A stretch of DNA of 64,000 bases from Bradysia coprophila (lineage: Eukaryota; Arthropoda; Insecta; Diptera; Sciaridae): assembly GCF_014529535.1 (NCBI RefSeq), contig NW_023503608.1, positions 10,156,501 to 10,220,500 of the forward strand, read 5' to 3'. Shown here piece after piece: positions 47,401-58,012 of this stretch. The notes below the pieces were generated by a model. That model saw nothing but the letters and a program-made list of their open reading frames with translations. It did not search any database and had not been told where the DNA came from. A program made the translations under genes and the position numbers. Numbering within the stretch: the stretch's first letter is position 1; every line of letters starts with the position of its first letter.

Positions 47401-48976
47401 TTCGTTCAAAATATTGTGACCACAGTCATAATTGTATTGTTAATATCTTAAACATAAGTACAACGACTCAAGTATCATACCGTGTAATGATGCCAGTAAT
47501 AAACCTAGCTTATAATAAGTGTATTCAAAAACAAACGATTCTCACTAAAACAAATTAAATTAAAATCGTTTAGCTAGCGTGAAATACGAATCTTAGGTTC
47601 ATTGATTCGTAGTAACAAAATGCTACATTATGTATTTATGTACGTACGTACACTCACGTCGTCATCGTCGAAGAAAGTGATTTCAGTGATCCGTAAGAAA
47701 AATTTCCAAATGAACTAGCAACGAATGCATTCGACGACTCGTGAAATTATAGCAGAAATTCATTCCATAAAAAATTTATGATTTCTTTCTTCTGCAGACT
47801 ACCAACGCAACTGCTGGTATTCGCCTCCATCATTACAATAAACAATGCCCAATTTCAAATTCAGCCCACACAACAGTCATCCGGTTTCATATCACCGCAG
47901 TTGCATCAAGTTCAATCACCTGAACCGGATTCAGATGCAGCCGGTGCAGTGAACTATCGTTCTCAGGTGCAAACATATGAATATGACGAGGAGGAAGAAG
48001 CACCTCAGGCAACACCACAGCAACCCATCCGACGACAACAGCAACCATATGTTAGAAGTCAAAATCAAAAGGCTCCGAATCAAAAGCAAATATTGGAAGA
48101 ATTAGAAGAAGAAGAACCGGATAGACTAGCGATGCTATTGGAAAAATCTAGTTTTAACTGTGATGGCAGGACTGGGTAATTCTTTCATTTTGTTTTCTTT
48201 GACTTTCTTCAAACATACTTGCTAGGTGTTGAGGAATCTCGCGCCACGTCATTCACAATAACCCACAAAGTGACATTTTCCTTATACGAAATGTGTCATT
48301 TTGTCAATTATTGTGAATGTCGTGGCGCGAGATTCCTAGCAGCCACTTTCTACTTGTTGTGTGCTTAAGCTAAACTTTTCATTGTTCTTTACGCCCTTTC
48401 CCTTTCAACAGTTATTACGCTGACGAAGGATTGGGCTGCGAAGTATTCCACTATTGCCAGGAAAATCAAAAACACTCTTGGATTTGTCCCGAAGGATTTT
48501 CATTCCATCAAGTTCATCTGATTTGCATGCCACCATCCGGTGAGAATATCTGTCAACAATCATCGAAATACCATGTCGTCAACGATTACTTGTACAAGCC
48601 GGTGAACTTAGCCGAACACGAATCGAAGCCAAACATTACGTTGAGATATTCCGAACGCTACTATCCAGAGAGTTTCTATCAAGACGACCGACAGGACGAT
48701 TATCCACAAGACAGACAAAGACAACCGGTAAGTGACCCGATTGGAAACATTCTATTGATTTGTTGTTGATAAATTAACCGTTTGAATAAGGCTCCACTTC
48801 GTAAACCTCAGCCAACACCAAATCCATCGTACCGTCCACCATACCAACAAGCCCAGTCGAATGTGTACCGATCACCAGACGATATTAACATTCCTCTGCA
48901 GCAACGGCGACCACAAATTATTTTCAGTCCAACGACGGCTAGATATGAAGAAGAGGAATACAATTACGAGAAATAA
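41473..48976 (+). CDS. Secreted protein with one chitin-binding type 2 domain (CPAP1-like)
   Basis: Inferred exons: 41473-41477, 47798-48175, 48412-48727 and 48791-48976; 294 residues. The start is a five-base coding exon (ATGAG, then GTAATT) joined across 6.3 kb to CTGCAG|ACTACC. This creates a clean signal peptide, MRLPTQLLVFASIITINNAQ, which is why I prefer it to the unspliced ATG at 47778. The mature protein is rich in Gln and Pro with acidic runs, then one peritrophin-A domain with six cysteines (FNC, LGC, HYC, WIC, LIC, NIC) and aromatic residues for chitin contact, then a Pro/Gln tail ending in EEEEYNYEK. One such domain in a cuticle-like protein matches the insect CPAP1 family, which acts in the extracellular cuticle. 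Intron 1 holds two broken GST-like genes on the other strand. Confidence 0.83.
41478..44512. other. Intron 1 of the chitin-binding gene, no gene seen
   Basis: AT-rich DNA. Open frames such as 43673-43996 are low-complexity and hydrophobic by composition, without supporting features. Confidence 0.55.
44513..44645. repeat. Inverted repeat with GAATCTGGCACAC arms
   Basis: GGGGAATCTGGCACAC at the left and GTGTGCCAGATTACCCC at the right. Between them are another GTGCCAGATTCGCCCC and GGTGAATCTGGCACAC, making nested palindromes with the same core word four times. Confidence 0.85.
44646..45337. other. Intron DNA, nothing recognised
   Basis: Continuation of the long intron up to the 3' end of the GST-like pseudogene. 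No features. Confidence 0.5.
45338..46170 (-). pseudogene. GST-like gene copy 1 with in-frame stop
   Basis: Exons 45989-46170, 45710-45925 and 45338-45628 (minus strand) join in phase. They read as a glutathione S-transferase of the delta/epsilon type: an N-terminal thioredoxin-fold start (ELYTCSLLPKSLIIQLLARN), FPILIDNGKVVVETERILTY (the VPxL..ES region), then a helical C-domain with NDFIAGNHLTVADLANAVTL (the typical G..LTxADL box) and INGWDDV near the end. The last exon has TAA at 45548-45550, just before QNLEENDFIAG, so the C-terminal half is lost unless it is read through. No first exon with a start codon was found. The usual Ser catalytic context (PGSxPCR) is not conserved. Read as a decayed gene; a sequencing error at one base is the alternative. 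Confidence 0.7.
46420..47007 (-). pseudogene. GST-like gene copy 2, truncated and frameshifted
   Basis: Starts MEKINFFV at 47007, but most of the thioredoxin fold that should follow is absent. From about 46930 a frame reads GKTGITVPILVIDRKKVIF then DTKEILKYLGERH to 46734. An exon at 46420-46668 gives a good GST C-domain with ICGRDLTIADLCLS and ELIQGWDE. The start frame (FSDFLIEGE) and the following frame are out of register by one base at a GGGG run near 46925. Beyond 46420 the frame stops within three codons. A frame at about 46290-46370 (DPLGPNDTVIGTELLRKQAK) might be a lost last exon. Copies 1 and 2 are tandem duplicates in the same orientation. Confidence 0.62.
47010..47797. other. End of intron 1 of the chitin-binding gene
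   Basis: No gene recognised. The open frame from 47778 is the read-through of the splice acceptor at 47797. Confidence 0.5.
48219..48342. repeat. MITE-like inverted repeat in an intron
   Basis: Inside the 48176-48411 intron. Arms GGAATCTCGCGCCACG then CATTCACAATAA are mirrored by TTATTGTGAATG then CGTGGCGCGAGATTCC, with GCTAGG/CCTAGC at the ends. Confidence 0.9.
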
Positions 48977-50615
48977 GTCATAATCAGTTGTTTAAATTGA
49001 AAGAAAATGCTCTCTACGTTTCTTTTTCCGAACGAAAAAAGAGAACGCTAATTTTTTAGTTTTGTCAAGCGTTATTGTAGAGCTGCCCTTTATCCGATGT
49101 TGGTAAGTTTTCTTTTTCTTTTGAAGTCTGTGCACTGTGAATTTTTCTTAGAAAAGTATTATAGTTTATAAATTGTTATTTCTATTGCCATTATTTAGCA
49201 ATGTTTATTTATTTTAATTACAATATTTGTACTTTATTAAAAAAAAAATACGAAAAGAAAAACGGCATTGTCTTTCCATTTTACTTGTCCATTATTAAAT
49301 TAATGAGTGAGAGTGAGAGTGCTTCTTTGTGAAAGCCGGTATAGTCTACGGGCTCTGAACTCGAGGCGTAAAATGTATGTTCAATCTTTCATAGACACGG
49401 TAAAGAATATCTTAGGACATTTTATGAATCTACAACTTCATTTTTTCAACATTCTAAAATAAAATCTTTCGCTTCTTTAGTTTTAACACACATTCTGCTA
49501 TCTAAGACGACGTTAGGTCATCGATCAAATCACTTTTGTCATCTTTGTTGATATCAGATGATGATATAGTAACATTTACTTGGTGAACTTCGTAATCTTG
49601 GGAAAAGTAAGAGAATATTGTCCTGCGGCCCATTTGCTGCGTACTCACATTGAACTTAATTTTAACGGTAAAATACAGCGAAGGTAAGTGTGGTTCAGGC
49701 TATTTAGTGAAATAAATTGAGATAGCCGGCTGACAGAGAGAAATAGTTTGACTCTCTCAATACTTCTCGCTTTAGTTTTACACGAGGTTTTAGAGTCAAA
49801 TTACACAACTTCTGTGGAATTAATAATTTATGCAGTGGGTGAATAAACGCATATTGCAATCAAACTTGTTTTTTTATGATTTTCGAGTTTTTTGTTTGTT
49901 TTCTGAAGGATCAATATTCAATACCAACCCCTGGTTTTTTTAATCCACCTTTCAATTCATGCCATCATGTAGACAGATGAGGCTGATCGTCTTATTTCGG
50001 CACTGGTTTATTTTAGTAGGTTATCTCTTAGCGTTCCACACAGTGGATGGTTACTATTGAGAATTTAAAACTTTTACTTCTTCTTCGACCGTCCATACAC
50101 ATCACTTGTCTGCAACGAAATTATATACTCTATCTTCCTGTTAAAAATATGATCCGGTGGTTGCATAATATATTATGCTATAATCTCCTGAAAGTAAATG
50201 ACTGCCTCTGGCATACGGCTATTTCGTCTGTAACGACACTATTGAAGTACAAGATTTCGTTTCAATCTAGGAAAAGAATATTTATATGGCTCATATGTTT
50301 GCCGCCCGTTTGTTAAATAACTACATCAGATTTAAATTAATCGTTTAGTTACTCAATGTCTTCGGAACGAGAACAAGAAAGTTTCTTGTATTTGCAATTA
50401 TATGTGTCAATATTTACTCCACTGACTCCTTTGGCACACCAAATCAAAGTTTTGTAATCACAAGGCAAGAATTTGGCCATTTTCAAAACAGCTAACAGGA
50501 TGCTAAATCTAAGAGTCTTTAGTAGAAGACAACTCGAACAGAAAAGAAGCTACAAATTATGCTATACAAAACAAGTCAATAGAGGCAATAATACGAAGAG
50601 AAAGATATGGAAAGG
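48977..50615. other. 3' flank of the chitin-binding gene, no gene
   Basis: An ATTAAA near 49237 may serve as its poly(A) signal. The rest is AT-rich with no credible frame. Confidence 0.5.
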
Positions 50616-50897
50616 GGCTTGTCCAAGGTAAATATAGTGAGGAGGTAATGCCATTCAGACGTGCGGCATAGCACATAAGTTCGATGCCAATGACATCTTT
50701 TTTTAAAATAGTTGACTGCGATTTACTTGTATTTCACAAAAATATTTTCACTATCTCACAACAGATGGCCCGACTTTCTATTCCATTTTTTGCTTTCAAT
50801 GAATGGATGAGATGGCGTTTGTATCGAACTTTCGTGCCACCGCACATCTGATTCGGTTATATATGGCATTCTCACTATATTTACCTTGGGTTTGTCC
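50616..50897. repeat. Imperfect inverted repeat pair
   Basis: Arms of about 85 bases (50616-50700 and 50806-50897) share AAGGTAAATATAGTGAG, AATGCCAT, GTGCGG and AAGTTCGAT in opposite orientation. Diverged. Confidence 0.7.
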
Positions 50898-51475
50898 TTT
50901 AAGTGCTAGACCACACTTAGACCAACTTTTAATTTCTGTTTTACACATATTTTCCAAAGTTGCATTTTTTTGAATAAATTCCAGGCCCGTAGCTACGGGT
51001 GGGCTGGGGTGGTCTAAGCCCACCCTGGACTACGTCTGAGCCCACCCTGGCGAAGGAGAAAAATAATAAAGTTGGGAAAAATTTAAAAGAAGTTAACAGT
51101 CTTAGTACAGAATGTGGATTTTATCATTGTTGCTTTCGTAACCTCAGCAGCTAAAATCCTTTAGTATAGTACTTTTAAACTCATAAAATACCTCCAAGAC
51201 TCAAGACCAAAAACTTACCTGAATTCAATAACTAATAATGATGGAAATTTAGTCTTGACGAGTGTACGATACTAAAGTTTTGAACAAATATGATGAAGTC
51301 GCCTAAAAAAGTAGAATACTCAAAATAGCAATCACTGCTAAAATGTATGATTTAACAATGTTGAATCAACATTTCAAAAAGCGAAGAATTGGTACTCCAT
51401 ACACAAAATTTAGTTTAGGATTCCTAGATGTTTGCAAAAATTATCATTAACGAAAAATTTGGAAATGATTTTTAC

Positions 51476-51660
51476 CACGGCAGAGTAAAATTAACCAGGC
51501 AGGAGCGGTTCATTTTTGAAACGTCTAATAAGGAACCTAATACACTGTTTGAAAATTAACTCAAATGAAAACTGACATAAATTGAAAAATTTTATTCGCA
51601 AAACACAAAGGTCTCTAGTCAAATCAAGCGCTCGTGCCTGGTTTACTTTACTCTGCCGTG
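51476..51660. mobile_element. CACGGCAG MITE copy 1, 7-bp TSD
   Basis: Ends CACGGCAGAGTAAAATTAAC and GTTTACTTTACTCTGCCGTG with CCAGGCA just inside. TTTTTAC is duplicated at 51469-51475 and 51661-51667. Nested in the hAT-like element; a second copy lies at 57809-58005. Confidence 0.9.
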
Positions 51661-52560
51661 TTTTTACGAGACAGGGAATTTTCTTTAATATAAGGTATTT
51701 GACCGATCGTTGGGAGTATCGAAATATTTTCAATTTCGAAGAGCAAATATAACTTTTACAGTAATTAATTACTTTTAAATAGATTTTTGCTTGCATTCAA
51801 TGTTGTCAGTACATTGAGACTTACGTTATGGTGTCTATGGCTTGTGGTATTTCATATAAAATCGACAGACCAATAGTTGGAAACGTCATAGTACAAATTA
51901 CGGGCTTCGTGGACCGCCATTGGGATAATTTTTTCAACATGTAAATTTCCTTAAGCATCTCACGATAGCACTCGCAACTCTCGGTTAAATACCTATATCA
52001 CCTTGCACTAAAACTTCATCAAAATTCATTTAATGACATTTTGAGTAGGTCGACTTACCCACATATTTAAGATCGTAAAGAATATAAGCCAGATAGCGAA
52101 TAGGACAAGTTTGATATTTTTGGAATATCTATGAGATATAGTAGCAATTGTAGCAATTGAAACTATAACCAATGATAGGTAGACATGGCTAGGAATCTTC
52201 CCGATAGTGATAAAATGAACAAGGTCAAGATGTTAAAATAAGTGCTAATTGTTGCATATAATTGTTCGCCAGATCAGAGGCCACAAGTACGTAGATTAAT
52301 TAATTTAACTTTCAATCAAACTTTCCATACATTTTCTTTAAAAAAATCTCTGGAACGTGGGCACCCAAAAGAATTCTTTTTTTTATTTTTCGAAAAAACT
52401 GGAAAAACTACATCGCAGTGTTTTGATATGTTAATTTAGTAGCGCAGGCCTTCATTTTATTTAAGCCAATAAAATGAAAAATCGTAGGGTGATCATTGAC
52501 AAAACACTAAATTTGTACTTTGATGCCACAGACGATATTTTTATTAGAAACGTACATCAA

Positions 52561-52881
52561 TTAGGTTCCAAACAAATTTGTTTTTTATTTTTCTTCGATG
52601 CAGAACATTATTATAAGATACTTTGCCTCGTATTATATGCCAAAAAAATGTTTACTTTTTTTTATAAGCCATTTTGAAAACCCAAAAAATAACGAAAAAA
52701 ACGAATTGACGAAACGAAATACACTCCGGAGTGTATTCCGATTCGAATTTTCATGATTTTTTGCGTGTTCAAAGTGTTCTATAAAAAAAATTAAACATTT
52801 TTTTGGCATATAATACGAAGCAAAGTATCTTATAATAATGTTCTGCACCAAAGAAAAAAAAAATTGTTTGGAACCTAATTC
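52561..52881. repeat. Inverted repeat inside the hAT-like element
   Basis: The left arm (about 52561-52676: TTAGGTTCCAAACAA, GCAGAACATTATTATAAGAT, ACTTTGC, ATATGCCAAAAAAATG) is mirrored at about 52770-52881. Confidence 0.85.
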
Positions 52882-53233
52882 TCTACAAACTACCAGTAGA
52901 TCAAAATCGACCTGGTCACTTAATTCTGGTGTATTATTTTTTTTAAATTCATGATTTTGAAATTTCCAAATTTTCCGAGGGTCGGCCCGAGCCCTCTTGT
53001 TTAAAGGAAAAATTCTTTTACGAAGTGACCACCTCCGATTCAAAAAAAAATTTCACCTGGAGGATAGACGTCTGAAAAAAATTGTATCTACCGTGGTTTT
53101 ATTAAGTAGTTTCCAAAAAAATCGCCTGCGTCGCACTTCACATTATAAGTATTTTTAATTACAAACAAAGAAAAATTGTATCGGGCTTGAGCCCACCCTG
53201 AGATTTCGCTCTAGCTACGGGCCTGATAAATTC

Positions 53234-53684
53234 CTCTCTCAAGTGACTGATTAGCGTATTCCTGTTGTGTCTTTGCTTCAAATTATTTCCTTCGATCTGT
53301 CATGAGTTTGAAAAACGACATTTATATATGCGACTGTAAGCCACTCAGTTCCAGTAACAACATTCGAATCCACTCGTCGGTGAGTTACGCTACTAATTTT
53401 GAATTTAGCCGCTCTAAATTTTAATTCTTGAAAGTATTCAGCCATGTTATGACAGTCAATACCTTAGGATCTGTTTACGCTGTTTACCCAACAGTTTCAA
53501 TAGATTGTTTTCAGTGGTTTTCAGGATTATTTTATTTTTTAAGAAGCAAAAGCATCTTCCGGTATAGTAGCAGTAATGGCAAAAGCAGTGGCTGATTATG
53601 TATTCCTTTACGAGTATGGTTGCAATGAGAAAGAATTAACCCTTTACGCAAAACTGATGCACCACATTACATTTCAGATTGTTG
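53234..53684. promoter_or_regulatory. Presumed promoter and 5' UTR of CNOT11
   Basis: No other gene. A good splice acceptor (TTTCAG) at 53677 lies eight bases before the ATG, so an upstream non-coding exon is likely in this stretch. Confidence 0.4.
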
Positions 53685-55129
53685 ATGGACAAAAACATTG
53701 AAAATCAAACTTTGGAAACCGTATCAAATATTGTGCAGAAAAAGTTTGGAAAATCGGATTTTCTGAGTGGTAAGTCAATCAGAAACTAAGTCTGGAAATC
53801 ATCGATTTGACAGTTTATCATCAAACCTTCACAGTTGGAACTTTACTGACCGCCCTTATCCGGAATGGTGATCTACCCGGCATTATACAGAAGATTAGTG
53901 CTTATTATGTTATCTACGATTTGTTCAAAGGCGATGGTCAAAATGAAACGCCGTTCCTTACCGTGTTTCTTCATGTTATCGAACAGAAGGAACTCATTTC
54001 GAAGGTCAACGTCATTGAGAAGAACTTTGTAGCTCAGCTACTAAGTCCGGGTGGTACAAAAGAGGTGCGAAAAACGAGATTAAGTTGAACGACAAAATAT
54101 AAAAATCTGTTTCCGTTCGTTTTAGTTAGCAAAACAGACTCCCGGTCAGATTCTAACGCAAGACATTATGAAACTGAATGCAGACTTTACAGCGCTCAAA
54201 GTCCAAAACTACGAAAGGCAAAAGGAATTACCGACAACGGTCAAGAGTAGTTTGATGAACATTGTACCGGCGCCGTCATCCACACCGTCCGACAACTCAA
54301 TACTCGAAATGATGGAAGGCTACGTAAAGAATGAAACGCCGCAAAAAAGCATTTTTACGCCACAATTTATGACCATTGCACCGCCTCTGCTCGAGGTGGA
54401 AGACGAACTGGTTTGGTTCGATTTCACCAATCCGGCTTGGCATAAACCGATGTACGACACAACAATCAGCAGTCCGAACATTGTCAATTCGGATGCGAAA
54501 CGTCTCATTGCTTTGGCATTCAATGAAGCTCTCAATATCCAAGATCGTCAGTTGCTTTTGGCGGAATTGGAAAAGGATCCGAACATTGTCTATCACATTG
54601 GATTGACACCAGCTAAATTACCAGATTTGGTTGAAAACAATCCCCTGGTAGCTATCGAAATTCTGTTGAAACTGATGCATTCAACACAAATCACTGAGTA
54701 CTTCAACGTTCTGGTCAACATGGAGATGTCTCTGTATTCGATGGAAGTTGTGAATCGGTGAGTTTTGGTTTAATTTTTGCAGTTGTTGAAGGAGGAGTAG
54801 AAATGGACGATTCTTCTTCTTGCAGACTAACAACTTCTGTCGATCTTCCAACGGAATTCGTTTATCTTTACATCAGCAATTGTATCTCGACATGTGAAAC
54901 CATCAAGGACAAATATGTTCAAACCCGACTGGTGCGACTACTGTGCGTATTTCTCCAGAGTCTCATTCGTAACAAAATCATCAACGTCAAGGAACTGTTC
55001 ATCGAAGTGGAGGCATTCTGTGTGGAATTTAGTCGAATTCGGGAAGCTGCAGGCCTCTATCGACTACTGAAACAATTGGAAATCGGTGAACCGGCTGTAT
55101 CAACGACACCGACCAAATCAAAGGAATAA
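53685..55129 (+). CDS. CNOT11: CCR4-NOT complex subunit 11
   Basis: Four exons: 53685-53769, 53835-54064, 54126-54757 and 54826-55129; 416 residues. CNOT11 is a non-catalytic subunit of the CCR4-NOT deadenylase that pairs with CNOT10 and docks on the N-terminal part of the NOT1 scaffold, in mRNA decay. The C-terminal half carries the strongly conserved family signature: [84 protein letters not shown] and [16 protein letters not shown]. The N-terminal half is looser (KKTP-like KQTPGQIL). The start at 53685 ([13 protein letters not shown]) is the first in-frame ATG after a likely 5' UTR splice. It faces BRK1 tail to tail with repeats between. Intact. Confidence 0.96.
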
Positions 55130-55660
55130 ATTAGATGACCGTTTGTTTGGTGTGGATCGGTAACGTTGTCGTTAGCAGCAGAGAAGCAGCAGAATCTTGT
55201 GGTTCAATATTGTTCTCATTGTAAGAATACGATTTCGATTTAGAACATAAAGAATTATACACTTTGAAGATCGTGAAGTTATTGCCGTTGTTGGTGATTT
55301 GGCTGCAATTGGTCAATTGGTCAATAATCCAGATTATTTCGAAGGTAATTTGTTTTATTACATTAATTTGATTGTTATCTGGGATCTCTATTCTCTGCCA
55401 TATCTTGCCATACTCCAAAATTTTGTTTTGATAGAATTCCAAAATTAAGCAAGAACTCTGAAACCGACGATCTTCTACCGTAACTGACCACATTAAAACT
55501 CTCCAACCTTCATTTGCTTCGTTGATAATATACTTGACTTGAGTCTTCTATGTGTCTTCTTTGCCTTTTTATTCCCATTTGAGAATCGGCACCACCATCA
55601 CCTTTCATTTTCTGCTTTTTAGGTCTTTTTTCTTCTAGAAAAAATACCCTATTATGGCCG

Positions 55661-55694
<34 letters not shown>

Positions 55695-55734
55695 TCCACA
55701 AATTTGGTAGTTTTGGTAGCTCTCAGTCGGTAGT
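55130..55734. other. 3' flank of CNOT11 with a (GTCT)n microsatellite
   Basis: A GTCT tetranucleotide run of about eight units lies at 55661-55695. No gene. Confidence 0.6.
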
Positions 55735-56490
55735 TGGTATTTTTGGTGGTTGGTAGTTTCGAGCTGGATTAACATTCAAAATTGCAAAGCCACCATGAGC
55801 ATATCGACACCAGGCAAATAATAATTATTTGTTATCTGATCACCGATAGCTCACAGTTAACATTGCAATTCGAAAAATTGGTAGTTGGTAGTTGGACTAC
55901 CAAGGCTATAATTGACTACCACACGTAATTTTTGGGGAAGAGATGTTTACTATTCGAGAACTACGCACCGACTGACGAAATTATTCTACATGCTCGGCTA
56001 TTTATAAATCGGAAATTTGGTAGTCGGTAGCTTTGGTAGTTGGTAGTTGCGAGATGGATTGACATTCAAAATTGCAAAGCCACCATGAGCATATCGACAC
56101 CAGGCAAATAATAATTATTTGTTATGTGATCACCGATAGCTCACAGTTAACATTGCAATTCGAAAATTTGGTAGTTGGTAGTTGGACTACCAAGGCTATA
56201 ATTGACTGCCAAACGTAATTTTTGGGGAAGAGATGTTTACTATTCGAAAACTACGCACCGACTGACGAAATTATTCTAACTGCTCGCCTATTTATAAATC
56301 GAAAATTTGGTAGTCGGTAGTTCTGGTAGTTGTGAGCTGGATTGACATTCAAAATTGCAAAGCCACCATGAGCATATCAACACCAGGCAAATAATAATTA
56401 TCTTTTATCTGATAACCGATATTTCACAGTTAACATTGCAATTCGAAAATGTGGTAGTTTTGGTAGGTCAAATAGTTGGTAGTTGGTAGT
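55735..56490. repeat. About 290-bp tandem repeat, three copies
   Basis: Units share ACATTCAAAATTGCAAAGCC, CACCAGGCAAATAATAATTA, TCACAGTTAACATTGCAATT and GGGGAAGAGATGTTTACTAT, separated by GGTAGTTGGTAGT-rich junctions. The third unit is truncated. Confidence 0.9.
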
Positions 56491-57213
56491 TCCAAACAGA
56501 AATTAGAAAAAAGACCTCACCAGGCTTTCGCCGGTCTATTCTTGTTTCACCTATTTATGAAGTAGATACAGACCGACGGAAGATTTTTGCTGATTATTCT
56601 TAATTCTTGTTAAAATACAACGAATCAACATAATCTAAGTCCTGGTGGATCTTTAAAGTCCTCTTTCTCCTCATTGTCATTGTCTGTGAACTAAACTTTA
56701 TCGACAACCTTTCGATTTCGACGCAAGACTACCATCATTTTTAGACTGACTCATTTGATCTAAGATGTTATCACCTACCAATTTTCTAAAGTACACTTTT
56801 GTCTCTGAAAACGAAAAGACAGACATCTATCACTCAATGGAAGTTCCCTATTATTCCCTCGATTTGATTACGCTCGAGATTACCGTAATAGTTCGATAAA
56901 CACGTATTCCATCTGACGCCTGCCATACTGACCAAAAACGTTTATAAATTAATTTTGCAGTAAACGGTTTTCAATAGTCGGCCTAGGTAGTCTGTATATG
57001 GAATGATTAGTTTCATATTCCCAAACAGATCTGATTTTGCCCATCAACACATTGAATGTATAAATCAAACAGTTTTGATCGTTTATGAATACTTATAGTG
57101 GGTTGGCCACAGTTCGTTTATATAATAAATTGTAGAAATAATTGTGGAAAATGAACATTGAATTTGTAGCTTAAAATAATTCTATATCTCCATGCGGCTA
57201 ATATTGTTATTGT
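56491..57213. other. Intergenic, 3' side of BRK1
   Basis: No gene recognised. It must include the BRK1 3' UTR on the minus strand; no clear AATAAA was found close by. Confidence 0.5.
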
Positions 57214-57527
57214 TCATGTTAATGTCTCGCCCTTTGTGACGCACGCTTCCAAATACTCAATTCGTCTTTCTAGTGTTGTTAACTTTTCGTTGAGAACCGC
57301 AAGCTTTGATCTGCATGACATGTCTGAAATTGATGGAAACGCAAAAAAGAGGTACAATTACATCGATCCGTCCAAGAATAATAAACTAATGTTTGCATGA
57401 CTGTACCGAAAGAATTGAGGAAATCTGTGATCCGTTTTATGCTGGCGGTAATCACTTCGATGTACTCTCTATTCGCCCAATCTTGATGAATTTGTTTTTG
57501 TACAGCTTCACGATGAACTCCTGCCAT
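57214..57527 (-). CDS. BRK1: BRICK1 (HSPC300), WAVE/SCAR complex subunit
   Basis: Two exons, 57407-57527 and 57214-57323 on the minus strand; 76 residues, the normal length. BRK1 is the smallest subunit of the WAVE regulatory complex, which controls Arp2/3-driven actin assembly; it forms a helical coil with WAVE and ABI. Family landmarks: [35 protein letters not shown] and [15 protein letters not shown] at the end. The intron interrupts the Asp codon before MSCR (GTACAG donor, TTTCAG acceptor). The unspliced frame runs into unrelated sequence. Intact and highly conserved. Confidence 0.97.
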
Positions 57528-57808
57528 TTCTTTTGGAAAATTGTATACGGATATGACTCACGATATTGAGGTGAATGTTTGAAAACAAATTTGTATTTTT
57601 CTTAAATTACACTAAAGAAAATGCTAATGATCAAAAGTCACTTTTTATTAGTCGCTTGTCAAAGTGTATGACTCTTGTTTCCATACCAACTATTCGAATA
57701 CCACAGAAGAATTCACTTTTTTAGTCTACAAGCCTCTTACGAGAACTATTTTTATGAATTTTAGGGATCTTAAGGATTTAGCGAAATTTAGCGTATTTAC
57801 CAGTCCAA

Positions 57809-58005
57809 CACGGCAGAGTAAAATAAACCAGGCAGGAGCAGTTCATTTTCGAAACGTCAAATAAGGGACCTTATATATGGAAATGAACTCAAATGAACAC
57901 TGACATAAATTGAAAAATTTTATTCGCAAAAAATATAGGGCTACTAGATTATTCAGGTCCCTAGTCAAATCGGCGCTCCTGCCTGGTTAACTTTACTCTG
58001 TCGTG
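57809..58005. mobile_element. CACGGCAG MITE copy 2, 7-bp TSD
   Basis: Same element as at 51476: ends CACGGCAGAGTAAAATAAAC and GTTAACTTTACTCTGTCGTG; interior ACTGACATAAATTGAAAAAT shared. AGTCCAA is duplicated at 57802-57808 and 58006-58012. Contains about 12 extra bases near the middle compared with copy 1. Confidence 0.92.
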
Positions 58006-58012
58006 AGTCCAA

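Larger units (their letters stand above)
50982..53225. mobile_element. 2.2 kb hAT-like element, non-autonomous
   Basis: Terminal repeats CAGGCCCGTAGCTA and the complement TAGCTACGGGCCTG, with AGCCCACCCT inside both ends. The target duplication ATAAATTC is exact (50974-50981 and 53226-53233). No transposase frame survives; internal frames are short. It has been invaded by a MITE at 51476-51660 and contains a separate inverted repeat at 52561-52881. Confidence 0.92.

Noticed and set aside
50982-53225. Autonomous hAT transposon with transposase
   Set aside because: Ends and duplication are good, but no long frame or transposase motif is present.
55510-55701. Frame with QTDRQTDRQT
   Set aside because: Translation of the GTCT microsatellite.
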